Of a stretch of 8,980 nucleotides of DNA, positions 5,806-8,980 are shown piece by piece (position 1 is the first letter of the stretch; every line of letters begins with the position of its first letter). The notes under the pieces were generated by a model. The model saw nothing but the letters and a program-made list of their open reading frames with translations, did no database searches and had not been told where the DNA came from. The translations under genes were made by a program, and so were the position numbers. Location of the stretch: NCBI GenBank assembly GCA_934647305.1, contig CAKUFI010000095.1, positions 1 to 8,980 of the forward strand, given 5' to 3'. Source of the stretch: an uncultured Clostridia bacterium (GTDB lineage Bacteria; Bacillota; Clostridia; Christensenellales; Aristaeellaceae).

Positions 5806-6500
5806 AGCTCTCCGCAATGACCTATAACATCCGCTCCGGCCGCAACATGGCGGGGGAACTGAACATCGCCTACGCCGCGCAGGTAATCGGCGAGCTCGCG
5901 CCCGATCTGGTCAACCTGAACGAGGTGCGCGCCCGCTCGGCCGACGTGGGCCCGGTCAATCAGGCGCAGCAGCTGGGCGAGCTGCTGGGGATGGAATGGC
6001 GCTTCGGCAAGTCAATCCCGTTCATGGGCGGCGCGTACGGAAACGCCATGCTTTCCCGCTTTCCCGTGATCTCCTCCGAGGTGGTGCATATTCCCGACCC
6101 GCGCGAGACGGACGGCCGGTTTGAGCATCGCACGGTGTTCAAAAGCGTGCTGAACGTGGACGGCGAGCGCCTGACGTTGCTGGGCACGCATTTCGGCCTG
6201 AGCGTGACGGAACGCATGCACGCCGTCGCTACCGTGCTTCGCCTGGCGCGCGAGACGGAGGGGCCGCTGCTGCTGATGGGCGACCTCAACGCCGAGCCCA
6301 ACCAGTCGGAGCTCGCCCCGCTCTTCGAGGTATTCACCGACTGCTTCGACCGCGCCATGCTGCCCAAAACCTATCCCGCCAGCGGCCCCGAGATCCGCAT
6401 CGACTATATCATGGCGCGCGGTCTCACGGTCAAAAACGCGCTGGCCTTCGATTCGCTCAACTCCGACCACCTGCCGCTTCTGTGCAGCCTGGAGAGCTAA
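5802..6500 (+). CDS. Endonuclease/exonuclease/phosphatase (EEP) family hydrolase
   Basis: A 232-residue single-domain member of the EEP (DNase I-like) superfamily, Mg2+-dependent phosphodiesterases/phosphomonoesterases acting on nucleic acids, phospholipids or inositol phosphates. The conserved blocks are in order: TYNIRSG with N9; LNEVRA with E41, the metal ligand (the common QE is NE here); GTHFGLS with H130; GDLNAEP at 160-166 with D161 and N163; RIDYIMA with D201; SDHLPLL with D222 and H223. The catalytic set looks complete. There is no signal peptide or membrane segment, so it should be cytoplasmic. The start ATG 5802 overlaps the MATE stop and has GGAGG at 5787-5791, 10 nt upstream. The specific substrate is not determinable. 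Coupling to an exporter could mean processing of a phosphorylated compound, but this is speculation. A terminator follows. Confidence 0.92.
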   Translation: MKLSAMTYNIRSGRNMAGELNIAYAAQVIGELAPDLVNLNEVRARSADVGPVNQAQQLGELLGMEWRFGKSIPFMGGAYGNAMLSRFPVISSEVVHIPDPRETDGRFEHRTVFKSVLNVDGERLTLLGTHFGLSVTERMHAVATVLRLARETEGPLLLMGDLNAEPNQSELAPLFEVFTDCFDRAMLPKTYPASGPEIRIDYIMARGLTVKNALAFDSLNSDHLPLLCSLES

Positions 6501-6542
6501 TCGGAAGGATTTCAGGTTTTGATTCCCTTATGGTATATTGCC

Positions 6543-6580
6543 GCGCCCGAGAGCATCACACCGCTCCCGGGCGCTTTTTT
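6543..6580 (+). terminator. Rho-independent terminator of the MATE-EEP operon
   Basis: GCGCCCGAGAGC (6543-6554) and GCTCCCGGGCGC (6563-6574) form a 12-bp stem with one A-C mismatch (6550 with 6567) around an 8-nt loop. TTTTTT follows immediately at 6575-6580. It lies 42 bp after the EEP stop. The T-run is on the + strand side only, so it is directional. Confidence 0.93.
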
Positions 6581-6611
6581 CTATTCCCGGCAAAGCGCAG
6601 CCCTCGCAGTT

Positions 6612-6648
6612 TATTTTCGAAATACAGCAATTTGTAGTTGTAAAATTG
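6612..6648. promoter_or_regulatory. Possible operator sequences upstream of the GH42-like gene
   Basis: TTTCGAAA (6615-6622) is an 8-bp palindrome with a central CG, of a kind bound by LacI-family sugar repressors. CAATTT (6628-6633) and AAATTG (6643-6648) form an inverted repeat spaced 9 nt that overlaps the proposed -35. Short palindromes are frequent in AT-rich DNA, so this is weak and rests on position before a sugar-hydrolase gene. Confidence 0.25.
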
Positions 6649-6666
6649 TCGATTTCATGGTACAAT
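6638..6666 (+). promoter_or_regulatory. Sigma-A-type promoter of the GH42-like gene
   Basis: TTGTAA (6638-6643) and TACAAT (6661-6666) are separated by 17 bp, with TGG before the -10 giving an extended -10 (TGnTACAAT). Transcription should begin near 6672-6674, about 30 nt before the ATG at 6704. The region is markedly more AT-rich than its surroundings and follows a terminator, so the next gene is an independent unit. Confidence 0.8.
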
Positions 6667-6687
6667 GATCGAAACAAATTATCACCT

Positions 6688-6695
6688 AAGTGAGG
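6688..6695 (+). promoter_or_regulatory. Ribosome binding site fixing the GH42-like start
   Basis: AAGTGAGG ends 8 nt before ATG 6704. The earlier in-frame ATG at 6665 lies inside the proposed -10 box, upstream of the expected transcript start, so it cannot be used from that promoter. Confidence 0.75.
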
Positions 6696-6703
6696 CGAAG
6701 CGA

Positions 6704-8689
6704 ATGTACGAGATCAAAAACGGCGTACTGTACAAGGACGGCAAGGCGCAGCTCTGTCTGGGCTTGTCCTACTACCCCTCCTACCACCCCAAGAAGTTCC
6801 CGGTCAGACCCGAAGATGACCGTGTGGGCGAGCTGAAGAAGGACATTCACGACATGGCCGAGGCCGGGTTCAACCTGGTGCGCTTCGCCGCGCTGGGCGA
6901 GCTGAAGCGGGTTGGCCCGGGCGATGAGGGCATCTGCGTCAGCTTCCCGCTGATCGACGAGTGCATGAAGGCCGCCGAGGCGAACGACATCGCCGCCCAG
7001 GTACGCCTGCAGGGCTACACGCTCAACGTCTCCGGCTACACCGACGATGCCATGATCACACCCGAGGGGCGCGAGCTGGACCTGTATGAGTGCTTCCTGC
7101 GCGCCTCGCTCAACCATGAGGGTATCCTCATCGACAACGAGGACTGCACCGCCGCCTCGGCCCGGCATTTCATGAGCTCTCCCGCCCTGGTCAGCTACCA
7201 GATCTACAATGAGCCGGCCTATCACTCGGGCGTGGACTACAACCCGCACTCGATCGCTGCCTGGCGCAAATGGCTGGTCGAAAAGGGCCTGAGGACCGAC
7301 GAAGAGGCCGCTGCTCTCGAGCCGCCGCGCCGCCGACCCATCCTGACAATGGATCCCAGGGGCGGAGAGAGCGAGGACTACCGCGACTGGATGAACTGGC
7401 GCCTGTTCCACTATGAGCGGCTGAGCTGGTACCTGGGACACATGAATCAGGTGGCGCGCCGCGTCAATCCTCATGCCGAAAACATGACCTGCCTGATGGC
7501 CGGCTGCCCGATGGGCGCGGGCGCGGTCATGATCGGCGAGGACTTCTACCGCACCGCCGAGGGCATGGAGATCCTGGGCGTGACCCACTACACCCCCAAT
7601 TTCGGCGAGTCGCTCTTCTCCGCCACCGAGCAGCTGGACGCCGCCGAAAGCGCCGCCGCGCTGTTCGGCAGGCATGCCTGGCTGGTCGAGTACAACGCCC
7701 GCACGAACATGCCCGGCAGCGAGTGGGATCGCGAGACCTACGCCGCCGTGGGCGCAGGCTTCAAGGGTATCATGTACTACCAGTGGCGCGCCGACTACCC
7801 CTTCCCGGACGGCCCCGAGCCCGATCAGTTCGGCATTCTCTTCAACGACCGCAGCAAGACCGCCGCGTATCACCATGCCGTGAAGATGAACCGCCTGATC
7901 AACGAGAAGCTGTCCGAGAAGATCGCCCTGGCCGAAAAGCTGCGCGCGGGCGTGGCCGTGCTCTACTCCGAACGCGCCAACGCCTATGCCGACTCCGTCG
8001 AGGGCAGTGCGCGCACACTGGCCGACGGCATGCTCGCCGCCTATCGCGCGCTGCGCAAGGCTGGCGTACCGGTCGACTTCGTGCGGGCCTGCGACCTGGC
8101 GGAAAACAGGCTGGGCGTCAGGCTGCTGGCCGTGCCCGCCGGTAAGGGCTACTACAGCGAGGAAGAGCTGGCCTGCATCCGTTCCTTTGTCCAGAAGGGC
8201 GGACGCGCCGTCTGCTACTGCAGCGAGGGCGGTTTCCGCACCTTCAACACGGAGAATGTTGAGCTGAGCCTTCAGGAGCTTCCGGACGGCAAGGGCGGCT
8301 ATGTCTATGGGCTGCATGAGTGCACCAAGGGGCCCAGCGGTCAATATCAGATGCACGGCCATCTGCAGGCCGTGGACTGCGCCGACGACGTGCTCGAAGA
8401 CGCGGGCATCAAACCGGTCTTCAACGTGGATGACGCGCCGCACCTGGACGTGCGCGTACTCAAGGGCAAGGGATACCACCTGGCGTGCCTGATCAATTAC
8501 GACACCAAGGAGCGCCCCGTTCCGGCCGGGCAGGTGCTCTCGCTGAACTGCGGCGCACAGAACGCCAAACAGATCACCTTTTTCACTCCCGACCGGGAAC
8601 GCAAGCTGCTCTTCCGCGTATCCGGCGACTGCCTGAAGGTCGTGCTGCCCGAGATACACAGCGGCGGCTTCCTGCTGATCGAGGAATAA
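6704..8689 (+). CDS. GH42-like glycoside hydrolase (beta-galactosidase type)
   Basis: A 661-residue protein with the plan of family GH42: a (beta/alpha)8 catalytic barrel (about 15-395), a middle domain with a glutamine-amidotransferase-like fold (about 415-580, from GVAVLYSERANAY) that in GH42 enzymes helps form trimers, and a small C-terminal beta domain (about 588-661). YQIYNEPAYH places the probable acid/base at E170 after N169. WLVEYN places a probable nucleophile at E329. Both fit the clan A retaining mechanism, releasing terminal sugars, typically galactose, from oligosaccharides. The N-terminal motif (GLSYYPSYHP, then AGFNLVRFAALGE) departs from the usual GH42 YYPEQWP...VRIGEFAWS pattern, so substrate preference may differ and a related GH family is possible. 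No signal peptide, so it would act on imported oligosaccharides. It stands alone between a promoter and a hairpin array, with no transporter or regulator in view. Confidence 0.8.
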   Translation: MYEIKNGVLYKDGKAQLCLGLSYYPSYHPKKFPVRPEDDRVGELKKDIHDMAEAGFNLVRFAALGELKRVGPGDEGICVSFPLIDECMKAAEANDIAAQVRLQGYTLNVSGYTDDAMITPEGRELDLYECFLRASLNHEGILIDNEDCTAASARHFMSSPALVSYQIYNEPAYHSGVDYNPHSIAAWRKWLVEKGLRTDEEAAALEPPRRRPILTMDPRGGESEDYRDWMNWRLFHYERLSWYLGHMNQVARRVNPHAENMTCLMAGCPMGAGAVMIGEDFYRTAEGMEILGVTHYTPNFGESLFSATEQLDAAESAAALFGRHAWLVEYNARTNMPGSEWDRETYAAVGAGFKGIMYYQWRADYPFPDGPEPDQFGILFNDRSKTAAYHHAVKMNRLINEKLSEKIALAEKLRAGVAVLYSERANAYADSVEGSARTLADGMLAAYRALRKAGVPVDFVRACDLAENRLGVRLLAVPAGKGYYSEEELACIRSFVQKGGRAVCYCSEGGFRTFNTENVELSLQELPDGKGGYVYGLHECTKGPSGQYQMHGHLQAVDCADDVLEDAGIKPVFNVDDAPHLDVRVLKGKGYHLACLINYDTKERPVPAGQVLSLNCGAQNAKQITFFTPDRERKLLFRVSGDCLKVVLPEIHSGGFLLIEE

Positions 8690-8706
8690 TTTGCAAACGA
8701 ATATGC

Positions 8707-8737
8707 CGCGCCGCGTCCTCAAAGAGGACGCGGTGCG
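8707..8737. repeat. Strong GC hairpin after the GH42-like gene
   Basis: CCGCGTCCTC (8711-8720) pairs with GAGGACGCGG (8724-8733) around AAA. Four more pairs, one a G-T wobble, extend the stem outward to 8707/8737. It starts about 18 bp past the stop at 8689, where a terminator would be expected. No T-run follows on either strand, so it may instead block 3'-end decay or belong to the adjoining array. Confidence 0.7.
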
Positions 8738-8744
8738 TTCGACC

Positions 8745-8965
8745 GGGGGAGGGGCGCAATGCGCCCCTCCCCCAGCCCCCTACCCGCCGCGCCGCTTCGC
8801 GGCGCGGCCAACCGGGGAGGGCGGCCTGAACGGCCGCGCCTCCCCGGACCCCACCCACAGGCCTGTCGGCCTGCAAAGAAGCGATTTCCTGAAGGAAATC
8901 GCTTGACAAGGGCGGCTGCGGCCGCCCCGGGGATGGACGCGCCCCGATCCAGCCTTGCATTGGAT
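8745..8965. repeat. Array of seven tandem hairpins
   Basis: Back-to-back inverted repeats fill this gene-free end. They are 8745-8773 (14-bp perfect arms of GGGGGAGGGGCGCA type around one base), 8787-8807 (CCGCGCCGC-TTC-GCGGCGCGG), 8812-8847 (15-bp stem with one bulged G at 8838), 8858-8873 (CAGGCC-TGTC-GGCCTG), 8879-8904 (11-bp arms AAGCGATTTCC/GGAAATCGCTT around TGAA), 8910-8927 (GGGCGGC-TGCG-GCCGCCC) and a weak ATCCA/TGGAT at 8947-8965. Open frames crossing here only reflect the low stop density of GC-rich repeats. TTGACAAG at 8903-8910 also occurs at 81-88, again just before a G-rich hairpin. The array may continue past the window. Confidence 0.8.
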
Positions 8966-8980
8966 AGAGCAGGGTAACGT

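Noticed and set aside
6665..6703. ATG 6665 as the start of the GH42-like gene
   Set aside because: It overlaps the proposed -10 box TACAAT, and ATG 6704 has its own ribosome site.
8691..8977. Small + strand open frames downstream of the GH42-like gene
   Set aside because: They are translations of consecutive GC-rich hairpins, low in complexity and without ribosome sites.

Overview
The window is high-GC DNA (about 60-65% G+C by eye) holding six protein genes, all on the + strand. They sit in two operon-like blocks plus one single gene, separated by intergenic stretches packed with short hairpins. A gut-type Clostridia member (Bacillota), of the high-GC Oscillospirales/Christensenellales kind, is the best guess. 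The reasons are the Bacillus/Clostridium-type topoisomerase III (DSGREGE Toprim motif), strong GGAGG-type ribosome binding sites, a sigma-A-like promoter with an extended -10, a classic hairpin-plus-T terminator, and the intergenic hairpin repeats. This is inference; no rRNA or other marker gene is present.

Layout: (1) 1-230 is a run of back-to-back hairpins. (2) 231-3819 is a three-gene block: a Nudix hydrolase (possibly Ap4A-type) overlapping topB by 8 bp, then, 3 bp after topB, a GTG-started NYN-domain ribonuclease-like protein with two C-terminal OST-HTH/LOTUS-like domains. (3) 3820-4422 is a 603-bp gene-free stretch. It holds two 97%-identical 125-bp units, a third diverged unit with the same hairpin order but different stem sequences, then a second structured element and a 12-bp perfect palindrome just before the next gene. 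(4) 4423-6500 is a MATE-family efflux transporter joined by an ATGA overlap to an endonuclease/exonuclease/phosphatase (EEP) family hydrolase, closed by a strong rho-independent terminator at 6543-6580. (5) 6638-8689 is a recognisable promoter and a GH42-like (beta-galactosidase-type) glycoside hydrolase. (6) 8690-8980 is another hairpin array, cut by the window end.

The first block concerns nucleotides and nucleic acids: nucleotide clean-up, strand passage, and a putative RNA-cleaving/RNA-binding protein. The second pairs a membrane exporter with a small metal-dependent hydrolase of unknown substrate. The third is a stand-alone cytoplasmic sugar hydrolase under its own promoter.

The most unusual content is outside the genes. 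The three tandem units at 3823-4205 keep their linkers, one hairpin loop and hairpin order while the paired stem bases of the third unit differ completely. That is the pattern expected if base-pairing is selected. The arrays at both window ends use recurring modules, including a G4-5AG...CTCCCC stem with a C-rich tail.
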